64,000 nucleotides of DNA from Rhizobium sp. FKL33 (GTDB taxonomy: Bacteria > Pseudomonadota > Alphaproteobacteria > Rhizobiales > Rhizobiaceae): positions 62,001-126,000 of the forward strand of contig NZ_STFX01000023.1 of NCBI RefSeq assembly GCF_005222915.1, read 5' to 3'. Of the stretch, positions 19,252 to 26,876 are shown in pieces; position 1 is the stretch's first letter; each line of letters opens with the position of its first letter. The position numbers and the translations under genes are program-made. Below the pieces are notes generated by a model, which had not been told where the DNA came from, did no database searches, and worked only from the letters and a program-made list of their open reading frames with translations.

Positions 19252-19778
19252 CAAGAAATCTCCGGGATGATAAAGGGCGTTTGATAGAAATATTCCTCAA
19301 GGTTACCGCCCGGCCCCAGCCTGTCAACCACGAGAAAGTCGCAAACCCCAGCGAGCGCCATCAGAGGGTGGTGCCAGAGGCCGGCGGGATAATTGACGCC
19401 CTGATCGCCGCGGGCCAGAAATACCTGCGGTTCGCCCGGCTGACCGCCTTCATCCGCCGCCACCACCACCAGCCAGGATTTTCCCGAGAGCGGCTGGAAA
19501 CTCTGGCTGCCGAACGGATGCCGCTCCATCATATCGACCGCATAGGGCAGTTGCCGCGGCTGGCCGCGAAAGATGTTGAGGATCACCTCCGCCCCTTCTC
19601 CCAAAGCTTCCGCCCGGCCGAGCCCATGATGCCGCTCGGTGTTTCCGCCATTGATGAGGCGCATTTTGGCGGGAGTGGCTTCGATGACCTGACCATAGGG
19701 CGCGAAGGCCTCGGCAGTGAGCGGGCGGATGGGGAGAATCTGGGGCAATGGGAGGGTCCTTAGGGGTGGAAGCATCAT
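19251..19778 (-). CDS. allA: Ureidoglycolate lyase
   Basis: From ATG 19778 the protein has 175 residues. The cupin-type AllA fold is seen in LTAEAFAPYGQVI, INGGNTERHHGL, MERHPFGSQSFQPL (metal or substrate site), GVNYPAGLWHHPLMAL and FLVVDRLGPGGNLEEYF. It cleaves ureidoglycolate to glyoxylate and urea, the last step of allantoin use. The start is uncertain: ATG 19778, ATG 19775, or a TTG further in with AAGGA upstream. First gene of the coupled allA-uraH-phosphoesterase set. Confidence 0.92.
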   Translation of the reverse strand: MMLPPLRTLPLPQILPIRPLTAEAFAPYGQVIEATPAKMRLINGGNTERHHGLGRAEALGEGAEVILNIFRGQPRQLPYAVDMMERHPFGSQSFQPLSGKSWLVVVAADEGGQPGEPQVFLARGDQGVNYPAGLWHHPLMALAGVCDFLVVDRLGPGGNLEEYFYQTPFIIPEIS

Positions 19779-19806
19779 TTCAGGGATTTCGTCGCGCTCT
19801 GATGGT

Positions 19807-19963
19807 TGACGGCGTGCTCCGCCCCTCATCCGGCTGCCGCCACCTTCTCCCCGCGCCTGCGGGGAGAAGGGCGATTGTGGCAACGCCGGCGCGCCATCCC
19901 CCTTCTCCCCGTGTTACGGGGAGAAGGTCCCGGCAGGGGGATGAGGGGCCGGGCACGCCGTCA
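19807..19963. repeat. Palindromic interspersed repeat, family A, copy 2
   Basis: This is the most regular copy. The outer ends TGACGGCGTGC and GCACGCCGTCA are inverted repeats. Inside lie two hairpins, CTTCTCCCCGC/GCGGGGAGAAG and CCTTCTCCCCG/CGGGGAGAAGG, between GCCCCTCATC and GATGAGGGGC arms. It sits between the allA start and the spare MNT gene. Confidence 0.9.
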
Positions 19964-19967
19964 GCGC

Positions 19968-20261
19968 TCATATCGGCCGGGCTTCCCCAAGAATGCGCGA
20001 TCTTAAGGCGGGAGGAATATCGCCCGGCGTAATGAGATGAATGGATGTTCCTTCGAGAAGCCGCTCCAGAGCATCCTGAAGACCGCCGAGCGTGAGAAGC
20101 GTAGAGCCGGCGAGGTCGTCCACCAGAATGTCGAGGTCGCTGTCCTCGCGGTCCTCGCCCCGCGCCACCGAGCCGAAGACGCGCGGATTGGCGGCGTTGA
20201 AGCGGCGGACTGTTTCGTAAATAGCTTGGCGGTTGGCGTTCAGGCGGTCGGACGGTTTCAT
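19968..20261 (-). CDS. Second MNT-domain nucleotidyltransferase (spare antitoxin copy)
   Basis: The 97-residue protein starts MKPSDRLNANRQAI at ATG 20261, with AAAGGGAT upstream. It has the polymerase-beta-like signature GSVARGEDREDSDLDILVD (Gly-Ser, two Asp). The first 48 residues and about 35 bases of leader are almost identical to the MNT gene at 20717-21007; the C-terminal half differs (LLEGTSIHLITPGDIP). It lies 99 bases downstream of the HEPN gene on the same strand and has no second HEPN partner; a family A repeat follows. It is likely a duplicated antitoxin or a remnant of a second module. Confidence 0.82.
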   Translation of the reverse strand: MKPSDRLNANRQAIYETVRRFNAANPRVFGSVARGEDREDSDLDILVDDLAGSTLLTLGGLQDALERLLEGTSIHLITPGDIPPALRSRILGEARPI

Positions 20262-20360
20262 CGGGCGATCCCTTTCGAGGCGATGATAGCGCGGGCCGCG
20301 AGTGTTTTGAAGGGCTTGGCAAATCTCCCCTGCCGCCTCACAACGGCCAAGCGACATCCC

Positions 20361-20720
20361 TTATGTGCAACCGGCTCGCATGATCTCTATTTTTGTGAGG
20401 AGATCCGGCAGTTCCAGACGCGCAGTACGCCAGATGACGGCAAGGTCGAGGTCGTAATATTCATGAGCGATGATGTTTCTGAGCCCGCGGATTTGGGCCC
20501 AGGGAATATCGGGATGAGATGCCGTCACCTCCAGATAACGCATGTTCAGACGGTTCGCGCATTCTCCCAGCAGCATGAAAGCCATCGTCACCGCCATCTG
20601 TGTTCTGGCGTCTGAGGAAAACTCCTCGAATGTGACGTGATCGGTGAAGGTGATGGCTTTCCGGGCGGCCTCAGCCATCCGATCGATCGTGTCGAGCAGG
20701 CGATCGTCGGATGCGGTCAT
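20361..20720 (-). CDS. hepT: HEPN-domain RNase toxin (HepT/DUF86 type)
   Basis: The 119-residue helical protein has the DUF86 form: DTIDRMAEAARKAITF, MAFMLLGECANRL, IPWAQIRGLRNIIAHEYYD. Arg81 and His86 form the RX4H RNase motif, and Tyr88 completes RX4HXY; in characterised HepT this tyrosine is AMPylated by MntA. The longer frame upstream is not native: ATG 20720 overlaps the MNT stop (ATGA), giving coupled translation of antitoxin then toxin. All catalytic residues are present, so the toxin should be active. A type VII toxin-antitoxin module, possibly anti-phage. Confidence 0.9.
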   Translation of the reverse strand: MTASDDRLLDTIDRMAEAARKAITFTDHVTFEEFSSDARTQMAVTMAFMLLGECANRLNMRYLEVTASHPDIPWAQIRGLRNIIAHEYYDLDLAVIWRTARLELPDLLTKIEIMRAGCT

Positions 20721-21007
20721 AGCCGTTCCGCGTCGGCAAGAACCCGCGCCTTCATCGCCGAACGCAGACCGCCCGAGGTCACGACATCGACGCGGCAACT
20801 CAGGAGGGCCTGAAGCTCTTCGCGCAAGCCGCCGAGATCGAACAGGGTCATGTCGTCCGTGGCGTCCACCAGAATATCCAAATCGCTGTCCTCGCGGTCC
20901 TCGCCCCGCGCCACCGAGCCGAAGACGCGCGGATTGGCGGCGTTGAAGCGGCGGACGGCGTCGCGGATGGCTTGGCGGTTGGCGTTCAGACGGTCGGACG
21001 GTTTCAT
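20717..21007 (-). CDS. mntA: MNT-domain nucleotidyltransferase antitoxin (MntA type)
   Basis: The 96-residue protein has the minimal nucleotidyltransferase motif GSVARG (30-35) followed by SDLDILVD with Asp42 and Asp44 as metal ligands. In the MntA-HepT pair this enzyme transfers AMP to the toxin tyrosine. It precedes and overlaps the HEPN gene by four bases. AAAGGGAT lies upstream of ATG 21007. The leader and first half recur in the gene at 19968-20261. Confidence 0.9.
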   Translation of the reverse strand: MKPSDRLNANRQAIRDAVRRFNAANPRVFGSVARGEDREDSDLDILVDATDDMTLFDLGGLREELQALLSCRVDVVTSGGLRSAMKARVLADAERL

Positions 21008-21164
21008 CGGGCGATCCCTTTCGCGGCGATGATAGCGCGGGGAGAGAGGGTTTTGAAGGGGCTGGGATTCCAGGCCGATGGGAGGAATGGCGATCAGTCT
21101 TTACTTCACGCCTTGACTGATGACAGGTTTTTCCATGCAGAGGCGAGCGGAAAGGGAGTGCGCC

Positions 21165-21716
21165 ATGGGCGGATGGCTTGCAAGACACTGGGTCGCCGGC
21201 GCGGGTTTCATGGCCACGGCGCTGGTGGCGCTCTTGCCCGCGGTCAGCCTCGGCTGGCCTCCGGCTCTGTCCGCGCTCTATCTCGCTTTGCCCGCCTACA
21301 TGCTCCATCAGGTGGAGGAGCATGCGGGCGACCGGTTCCGGAGCTTCGTCAACACCGTGGTCTGCGGCGGGCGCGAGGGGCTGACGACGGCGGATGTGCT
21401 GTGGATCAATATCGGCGGGGTCTGGGTCGTCGATCTCGCCGCCTTCTACGCCGCGCGTTTCATAGATCCCGGCTGGGGGCTGACGGCTGTTTATCTGATG
21501 CTGATCAACGGACTCAGCCATCTGGGCGGGGCGGTGAAATTCCCAGGCTATAATCCGGGGCTGGTCACCAGCGTCGTCCTGTTCCTGCCGCTGTCGATCG
21601 CGGCGCTTGCCGTCGTACCGGCCAGCTTGGGGCAGCATGTGCTGGGCTTGGCGGCGTCGGTGGTGATCCATGCTGTGATCGTCGTCAATCTCAGGCAACG
21701 GCTGGCGCGGATTTAG
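21165..21716 (+). CDS. HXXEE-domain membrane protein
   Basis: The 183-residue protein has about five hydrophobic segments and the motif HQVEEH early, with HLGGAVKFPGYNPG later, which define the HXXEE family. ATG 21165 (MGGWLARHW) has AAAGGGAG six bases upstream and is preferred to ATG 21120. The family is uncharacterised. It is convergent with glnII and shares a bidirectional hairpin. Confidence 0.8.
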   Translation: MGGWLARHWVAGAGFMATALVALLPAVSLGWPPALSALYLALPAYMLHQVEEHAGDRFRSFVNTVVCGGREGLTTADVLWINIGGVWVVDLAAFYAARFIDPGWGLTAVYLMLINGLSHLGGAVKFPGYNPGLVTSVVLFLPLSIAALAVVPASLGQHVLGLAASVVIHAVIVVNLRQRLARI

Positions 21717-21784
21717 AGGCGGGCGCTTGAGACGCGCCCCCTCCCAGCCCCATAAACTCGACGTCCTCCCCTGCCCCAACGCAG

Positions 21785-21811
21785 AAACGCCAGCCGCGAG
21801 GGCTGGCGTTT
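21785..21811. terminator. Bidirectional terminator between HXXEE gene and glnII
   Basis: AAACGCCAGCC (21785-21795) pairs perfectly with GGCTGGCGTTT (21801-21811). A and T ends make it usable on both strands between the convergent genes. Confidence 0.75.
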
Positions 21812-21836
21812 CGAAAAGTCGTATCCGTGTCGCCGA

Positions 21837-22871
21837 TCAGGCGGCGGCGGAGGCTTCGAGGGCGACTTCCGAGATGGTCTTCAGCACCTGGGAAGCGATC
21901 TGGTAGGGGCAGCCCTGGGAGTTCGGGCGGCGATCTTCCAGATAGCCCTTATAGTCGTTCTTGACGAAGGAGTGCGGCACGCGGATGGAGGCGCCGCGGT
22001 CGGCCACGCCCCAGGAGAACTTGTTCCACGGAGCGGTTTCGTGCTTGCCGGTCAGGCGCAGATGGTTGTCCGGACCGTAGACGTCGATGTGTTCCTTCCA
22101 GTTCTTGGCGAAAGCGGCCATGAGCGCTTCGAAATAGGCCTTGCCGCCCGTTTCGCGCATGAACTTGGTGGAGAAGTTGCAATGCATGCCCGAACCGTTC
22201 CAGTCGGTGTCGCCGAGCGGCTTGCAATGGAATTCCACGTCGACCGCATACTTTTCGCAGAGGCGGAGCAGCAGGTAGCGGGCGAGCCAGATTTCGTCGG
22301 CGGCCTTCTTGGAGCCCTTGCCGAAAATCTGGAATTCCCACTGGCCCTTGGCCACTTCGGCGTTGATGCCTTCATGGTTGATGCCGGCGGCGAGGCAGAG
22401 GTCGAGATGCTCTTCGACGATCTCGCGGGCGATGTCGCCAACGTTGGAGTAGCCGACGCCGGTGTAGTACGGACCCTGCGGAGCGGGGTAGCCGTTTTCC
22501 GGGAAGCCGAGCGGACGGCCGTTCTGATAGAGGAAATATTCCTGCTCGAAGCCGAACCAGGTGTCGGCGTCGTCGAGGATCGTGGCGCGGCTGTTGGACG
22601 GATGCGGGGTCACGCCGTCGGGCATCATGACTTCGCACATCACGAGCGCGCCATTGGTGCGGGCCGGATCGGGATAGAGGGCGACGGGCTTCAGCACGCA
22701 ATCCGAGGAATGACCTTCGGCCTGCTGCGTGGAGGAGCCGTCGAAGCCCCAGAGCGGGAGCTGTTCAAGCGTCGGGAATTCCGCGAATTCCTTGATCTGC
22801 GTCTTGCCGCGCAGATTCGGAACCGGCTTGTAGCCATCCAACCAGATATACTCGAGCTTATACTTTGTCAT
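21837..22871 (-). CDS. glnII: Glutamine synthetase type II
   Basis: The 344-residue protein is the short eukaryote-like GSII form, not GlnA. Landmarks are LEYIWLDGY at the N-terminus, LPLWGFDGSST, the metal-ligand strand FGFEQEYFL, GQWEFQIFG, NGSGMHCNFSTK, HLRLTGKHETA and DRGASIRVPHS. It makes glutamine from glutamate, ammonia and ATP. GSII lacks the adenylylation control of GlnA. ATG 22871 and ATG 22877 are both possible. A sigma-54 promoter lies upstream, so NtrC-type nitrogen control is expected, and a divergent gstI gene follows the rhizobial arrangement. Confidence 0.97.
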   Translation of the reverse strand: MTKYKLEYIWLDGYKPVPNLRGKTQIKEFAEFPTLEQLPLWGFDGSSTQQAEGHSSDCVLKPVALYPDPARTNGALVMCEVMMPDGVTPHPSNSRATILDDADTWFGFEQEYFLYQNGRPLGFPENGYPAPQGPYYTGVGYSNVGDIAREIVEEHLDLCLAAGINHEGINAEVAKGQWEFQIFGKGSKKAADEIWLARYLLLRLCEKYAVDVEFHCKPLGDTDWNGSGMHCNFSTKFMRETGGKAYFEALMAAFAKNWKEHIDVYGPDNHLRLTGKHETAPWNKFSWGVADRGASIRVPHSFVKNDYKGYLEDRRPNSQGCPYQIASQVLKTISEVALEASAAA

Positions 22872-22956
22872 GTCCATCTCTCGTAAAGTGACTGCGCGCA
22901 TCCTGGCGCAACCGTAGTTCTGATCCGCCGGCTCGCCCGGGGCTCGAAAACAGTGA

Positions 22957-22972
22957 TGCAGGTTCCGTGCCA
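22957..22972 (-). promoter_or_regulatory. Sigma-54 promoter of glnII
   Basis: Read on the minus strand, TGGCACGGAACCTGCA has the -24 GG and -12 GC doublets at the exact RpoN spacing (TGGCAC-N5-YTGCA). It is about 85 bases before the glnII start. I could not find a clear NtrC site in the rest of the 390-base gap. Confidence 0.85.
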
Positions 22973-23260
22973 GTTTCGAGCCGCATACTCGCGAACCGCG
23001 AAATTGCGACGTTTCGACGCCATTCGATTAAGCTTTTTACGCGATACTGGCGGAACTTACGGCCTTCACGCGGTGTTTCTGCTCAAAATTTAGCGGAAAT
23101 TGAGAGGTCGATTAGAAAAGCGCCGCCACAAGCCCACGAACCGGTCAGACTCTGATAATTTTTTGGGCGATTTGCTGTTTTTATGTGCAAACATGTGAAG
23201 TTTCTGTTACAACCAAGATCCGGGCTCCCTGGAGCCATTGGAGGAAAGCGAGGCAGTAGC

Positions 23261-23431
23261 ATGACAACGGGCATGATCCGGGAATCGGCGACGATCTACC
23301 AATTCCCCAAGAGAAACATCAGGGATCAACGCTTTGGCGCCAATCTTCCCAAGGTCGTGATCATGGAAAGCGGCGCAAGCTGGTACCATGAGGACGCCAT
23401 CCGCGAAGCCGACGAGACGCGCAAACAGTAA
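23261..23431 (+). CDS. gstI: GstI-like glutamine synthetase translation inhibitor (DUF2735)
   Basis: The 56-residue protein MTTGMIRESATIYQFPKRNI... has the DUF2735 signature RESATIYQFP. In Rhizobium leguminosarum, gstI is a small gene divergent from glnII whose product lowers GSII synthesis. The position here, divergent with about 390 bases between starts, is the same, so the assignment rests on both motif and synteny. ATG 23261 is chosen over the longer upstream frame because the motif starts here; GAGGC lies nine bases upstream. The C-terminal part (GASWYHEDAIREADE) is conserved-looking and acidic. Confidence 0.78.
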   Translation: MTTGMIRESATIYQFPKRNIRDQRFGANLPKVVIMESGASWYHEDAIREADETRKQ

Positions 23432-23453
23432 CCGGCGCTTGCCGTGACGGGCG

Positions 23454-23475
23454 CGCCCGCGCATGTTCGCGGGCG
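23454..23475. terminator. Hairpin between convergent gstI and ddl
   Basis: CGCCCGCG and CGCGGGCG form a perfect 8-bp stem with a six-base loop. No T run follows, so it may act as a weak or bidirectional terminator. Confidence 0.45.
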
Positions 23476-23496
23476 GCGACAGCGCGACTTTGCCCG

Positions 23497-24567
23497 TCAA
23501 CGTCGAAAGCGGGCCAGACCATGGCGGACCAGACGATCGACGAGATCGTCGTAAGCGAGGCCGCTGGCGGCGAAAGCGCGGGCATACATGCTGATGTCGG
23601 TGAAACCCGGCATGGTGTTGACCTCGTTGATCACGAAGGAGCCGTCGGCGCGCAGGAAGAAATCCACCCGCGCCATGCCGTCGCAACCGAGCGACCGGAA
23701 CGCCGCGCGCGCCGTATGGCGCATGACATCCTCGACATCGCCGGGAAGAGACGCGGGCGCGATCAGGGTTGCGCCCTGGGGATCGAGATATTTGGCGTCA
23801 TAGGTGTAGAAGCCGTGGCTTTCAGCGGGCGCGATTTCGCCGGGGCGCGATACGACGATGTCGCCCTCCTCCGTTTCCAGCACGCTGAACTCGATTTCGC
23901 GGCCTGCGACGAATTCTTCCACCAGCACGATCTCATCATGGCGGAAGGCTTCCGCGAGCGCCGCCTGAAACGCTTCATCACTCGCAGCCTTGCCGACGCC
24001 GACGGACGAGCCCTGGCGGGCCGGCTTGACGAAAACAGGCGATCCCAGCTGCTGCGCCACGCTGGCGAAATCCGGCTGATCGCCGCGCCGGACAGTGAGA
24101 TCGCGAGCGACCGGCAGGCGGCTTTCGCGCAACAGGCGCTTGGCGACGGATTTGTCGATGGCGACAGCCGAACCCAACAGCCCGCAGCCGATCAGCGGCA
24201 GGCCGACGACATCGGCGAGGCCCTGCATCGAGCCGTCCTCGCCATGCAGGCCATGCAGGACGGGAAACAGCGCCTGAAGCGGCGCAAGCTCGACCGCGCC
24301 CTCGGCGTCCAGCGCGAGCAGCCGTCCGCCGCCGCCCGGCGGCAGGCAGAGTTCGGGGCCCGTCTCCGGCGCCGTCAGCGTCTCGCCGCCCTGATCTTCG
24401 CCCAGCCGGAAACGGCCGTCGCGGGCCACGAAGATCGGCACGGGCCGATGGCCTGAGCGCATCAGCGCCCTCGCCACATTGGTCCCCGATCGCAGCGACA
24501 CCTCATGCTCGCTGGAGCGGCCGCCATAGAGCACGCCGATCCGCAATTTGCCCTGTTTCCCCGTCAT
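23497..24567 (-). CDS. ddl: D-alanine--D-alanine ligase
   Basis: The 356-residue protein has the ATP-grasp ligase layout: VLYGGRSSEHEVSLRSG at the N-terminus, FPVLHGLHGEDGSMQGL, PVFVKPARQGSSVGV, the active-site EEFVAGREIEFSVL, and the metal-binding FFLRADGSFVINEVNTMPG. It joins two D-alanines for peptidoglycan. ATG 24567 (MTGKQGKLRIGVLYGG) is preferred to the longer frame. It is not in a mur/fts cluster, so it is probably a second, DdlA-type copy. A GntR-type operator lies 29 bases upstream between it and the divergent regulator, which may control it. Confidence 0.93.
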   Translation of the reverse strand: MTGKQGKLRIGVLYGGRSSEHEVSLRSGTNVARALMRSGHRPVPIFVARDGRFRLGEDQGGETLTAPETGPELCLPPGGGGRLLALDAEGAVELAPLQALFPVLHGLHGEDGSMQGLADVVGLPLIGCGLLGSAVAIDKSVAKRLLRESRLPVARDLTVRRGDQPDFASVAQQLGSPVFVKPARQGSSVGVGKAASDEAFQAALAEAFRHDEIVLVEEFVAGREIEFSVLETEEGDIVVSRPGEIAPAESHGFYTYDAKYLDPQGATLIAPASLPGDVEDVMRHTARAAFRSLGCDGMARVDFFLRADGSFVINEVNTMPGFTDISMYARAFAASGLAYDDLVDRLVRHGLARFRR

Positions 24568-24595
24568 CTCAATGTCCCTTCGCTTGCGCCTTGGT

Positions 24596-24613
24596 TCGTA
24601 TACCCGTATACGA
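24596..24613. promoter_or_regulatory. Perfect palindromic operator between ddl and gntR
   Basis: TCGTATACCCGTATACGA is an 8-bp perfect inverted repeat with a two-base spacer. It lies 43 bases before the TTG start of the FadR-like GntR gene and 29 bases before ddl. GntR/FadR regulators often bind short GTxxxAC-type palindromes, so this is a likely autoregulatory site. Confidence 0.65.
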
Positions 24614-24656
24614 GATTCATCAAGGCGAGATGCGGCGAAACTGAGGAGGCCAGGCC

Positions 24657-25349
24657 TTGCGACGAACAAAACCCCTTTCACCGACGCCGAATGCTGCTTC
24701 CAGCATCATCGCGCCGCGCACCGCCGCCGACGACATCGCCGACCGGCTGCGCGAGGAGATCCTGTCGGGCGCGCTCGCCGGCGGCGAGATCATCCGCCAG
24801 GACGAGCTCGCGGCGCGCTACGGCGTTTCCCGCATGCCGGCCCGCGACGCCCTGAGGCGGCTGGAAGCCGAGGCGCTGATCCAGATTCATCCGACGCGCG
24901 GCGCGGTGGTTGCGCCTTTCGATCCAGACGCGATCCGCGAGATCTATGCGCTCCGGGCGCTGCTGGAAGGCGAAGCGTTGGCGCTGTCGTGCCCGCGGCT
25001 GACCGAGAACGATCTGGAGCAAGCCGAGACCGCGCTGGCGCGGCTGGAGGCCGAGCGCGACCCGGCCCGGATCGGCGCGCTCAACAGCCGGTTTCATCTC
25101 TCGCTCTTCGCCGCCTGCGGCAATCTCCGGCTTGTCGATCTCATCGCCCGCGAACATGCGGCCGCCGAACGCTATGTGCGCCGGCTGCTGACCGGGCTCG
25201 ACCATCAGGATCAGTCGCAGGCCGAACACCGGGCCATGCTCGACGCCTGCCGGCGGGGCGATGGCGACGCGGCGGTGGCGACACTCCGGCGGCATCTCGA
25301 AGACGGCGGGCGCCGGCTGCTGGCGGCGGTCCTGGAAGGCGACGCATGA
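24657..25349 (+). CDS. GntR-family (FadR subfamily) transcriptional regulator
   Basis: The 230-residue protein has an N-terminal winged helix (ADDIADRLREEILSGAL, ELAARYGVSRMPARDALRRL, PTRGAVVAPF). An all-helical FCD ligand domain follows (IREIYALRALLEGEAL, NSRFHLSLFAACGN, EHRAMLDACRRGD). The FCD metal-site histidines are in RFHLSLF and EHRAML. The start is TTG 24657, supported by GAGGAGG seven bases upstream; no ATG fits. Its stop overlaps the grpB-like ATG (ATGA). The effector is unknown; FCD regulators usually bind organic acids. Confidence 0.92.
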   Translation: MRRTKPLSPTPNAASSIIAPRTAADDIADRLREEILSGALAGGEIIRQDELAARYGVSRMPARDALRRLEAEALIQIHPTRGAVVAPFDPDAIREIYALRALLEGEALALSCPRLTENDLEQAETALARLEAERDPARIGALNSRFHLSLFAACGNLRLVDLIAREHAAAERYVRRLLTGLDHQDQSQAEHRAMLDACRRGDGDAAVATLRRHLEDGGRRLLAAVLEGDA

Positions 25350-25885
25350 CAGGCGAGCCGGTGATCATCGTCGCCTATGATCCGGCCTGGCCGGAGATTT
25401 TCGAAGCGCTGCGGCGGCGGATCGCGGCGGCGCTCGGGCCGGTCGCCAAAGCCGTGGAGCATGTCGGCAGCACCGCCGTGCCGGGGCTCGCCGCCAAGCC
25501 CATCATCGACATCGACGTGGTGATCGCCGATGAAACCGCCCTGCCGGCGGCGATCAACGGTCTCGCGGCGATCGGCTATGCGCATCAGGGCGAGAAGGGC
25601 GTGGCCGGACGGCACGCCTTTGCGGCGCCGGCTGGGCTTGCCCAGCATCACCTCTATGTCTGCGCAGAGGGCTCGCCGGAACTCCGCCGGCATCTCGCTT
25701 TCCGCGACCGGCTCAGGGCGGAGCCGGATCTCGCCGCCGCCTATGGCGCGCTGAAGCAAAGGCTGGCGGCGGAGTATGGCAGGGATCGCGACGGTTACAC
25801 CCAGGCGAAGACGGCGTTCATCGAGGCGGCGTTGGCGGCGGAGATCCGGCCTTCCGGGGAGGCTGGAAACCCGTCCGACGGCTGA
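25346..25885 (+). CDS. GrpB/UPF0157-family protein (nucleotidyltransferase-like)
   Basis: The 179-residue protein has the UPF0157 signature: VAYDPAWPEIFEALRRRI, VEHVGSTAVPGLAAKPIIDIDVVI, and HHLYVCAEGSPELRRHLAFRDRL. The HVGST...KPIIDIDV part resembles the nucleotidyltransferase motif. No reaction is firmly known. It overlaps the GntR gene by four bases (ATGA), so the two are co-translated; a long frame upstream is the wrong reading. Confidence 0.9.
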   Translation: MTGEPVIIVAYDPAWPEIFEALRRRIAAALGPVAKAVEHVGSTAVPGLAAKPIIDIDVVIADETALPAAINGLAAIGYAHQGEKGVAGRHAFAAPAGLAQHHLYVCAEGSPELRRHLAFRDRLRAEPDLAAAYGALKQRLAAEYGRDRDGYTQAKTAFIEAALAAEIRPSGEAGNPSDG

Positions 25886-25889
25886 AACT

Positions 25890-26876
25890 CTAGTCGAGAG
25901 CCGCCGGAGCGACGTTCTCTCTGACACTTCTGATGATCGCCGCAAGCGTCTCGATCTGGCAGCAGAAATGCCGCATGGTGCGGCAATGCCGGACGGAGAC
26001 GCGGCGCTGATCGTCCATTTCCTCATAGGCGGAGCCGCCGGTGAAGATGATGCTGCCGCTGTCGACGACCTGCGCCAGTTGCCGCAGATGCTGCATGGCC
26101 ATGTCCTTGGCGTCCATGCTTCCGCCCAGCACGATGATGCGAATGCCGTTGACCTTGGCGAGACGGGCCATCTCGTAGACCGGCAGCTGCGCGCCGATAT
26201 ACAGCGCCTCGAACCCGTGGCTTTGCGCCAGACGGCAGGCGGCGATCGCGCCGAGTTCGTGCAATTCTCCATAGGGCGTGGCCACCAGCATTTTCAGCCG
26301 CGGCTGCGTCGAAGGCGGCGGATGCGCCGCCGCCGGCTGCAACGCGGCCGCCAACGACGTGGAGACGAGATGTTCGGCCGAGACGCTGATGTCGCCCGCC
26401 GCCCAGAGATCGCCCATCCGACGCATCAGCGGCAGCGCATAGAGAAGAATAAAGTCGCCGATATCAAAATTGGCGGCGCAGGATCGCATCGTGCGATGCA
26501 AGGCGTCGATGTCGAGCGTCCGCGCCCGCTGCAACGTCTCCTCGATCTCGGCGGGGCCGCCGCGCTGCCGCGTCTCGATGTCCGCGAGCGCGGCGTCGAG
26601 CTGTTCGATGTCCCATTCGTCCGGGACGACCTGATGAGACGATGTCGCGGACAGTCGACGGACCATGACGCGGCGCGTGAGTTCGTCGATGGAGACCCGC
26701 TCATCGGCGGCGTCGCTGTCCTCCGGCTCGAGACCGCTGACGAGCGCCGGCGAAGCCCCGTCCATCCAGGCGGAGAACACGGCGCTCCAGTGCGGCAGCG
26801 GGGCGCCGGAGACGTCGGCGCAGTTTCCTGCCGCCGGCTTTCTCTCGTCGGCGTCGGTCGAAAACGTGGACGTCAT
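25890..26876 (-). CDS. B12-binding sensor protein with CarH-like photoreceptor motifs
   Basis: The 328-residue protein has a variable, Pro/Ala/Asp-rich N-terminus (1-85), a helical cap domain (about 90-180) and a Rossmann-type B12-binding domain (about 193-320). Trp158 and Glu168-His169 (WAAGDISVSAEH) form the Wx9EH motif typical of CarH-type light-sensing cobalamin proteins. GELHELG (203-209) supplies ExHxxG, with His206 as the expected lower cobalt ligand. It contains no helix-turn-helix of its own. Its ATG overlaps the stop of the upstream LuxR gene by ATGA, so the two are made together. It is likely the sensory partner of that regulator; adenosylcobalamin binding and light response are inferred. 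Confidence 0.85.
   Translation of the reverse strand: MTSTFSTDADERKPAAGNCADVSGAPLPHWSAVFSAWMDGASPALVSGLEPEDSDAADERVSIDELTRRVMVRRLSATSSHQVVPDEWDIEQLDAALADIETRQRGGPAEIEETLQRARTLDIDALHRTMRSCAANFDIGDFILLYALPLMRRMGDLWAAGDISVSAEHLVSTSLAAALQPAAAHPPPSTQPRLKMLVATPYGELHELGAIAACRLAQSHGFEALYIGAQLPVYEMARLAKVNGIRIIVLGGSMDAKDMAMQHLRQLAQVVDSGSIIFTGGSAYEEMDDQRRVSVRHCRTMRHFCCQIETLAAIIRSVRENVAPAALD

Noticed and set aside
20721-21779. Upstream extension of the HEPN frame
   Set aside because: The frame continues antisense over the HXXEE gene and over the MNT gene in another frame; the HEPN start at 20720 with ATGA overlap explains the real gene.
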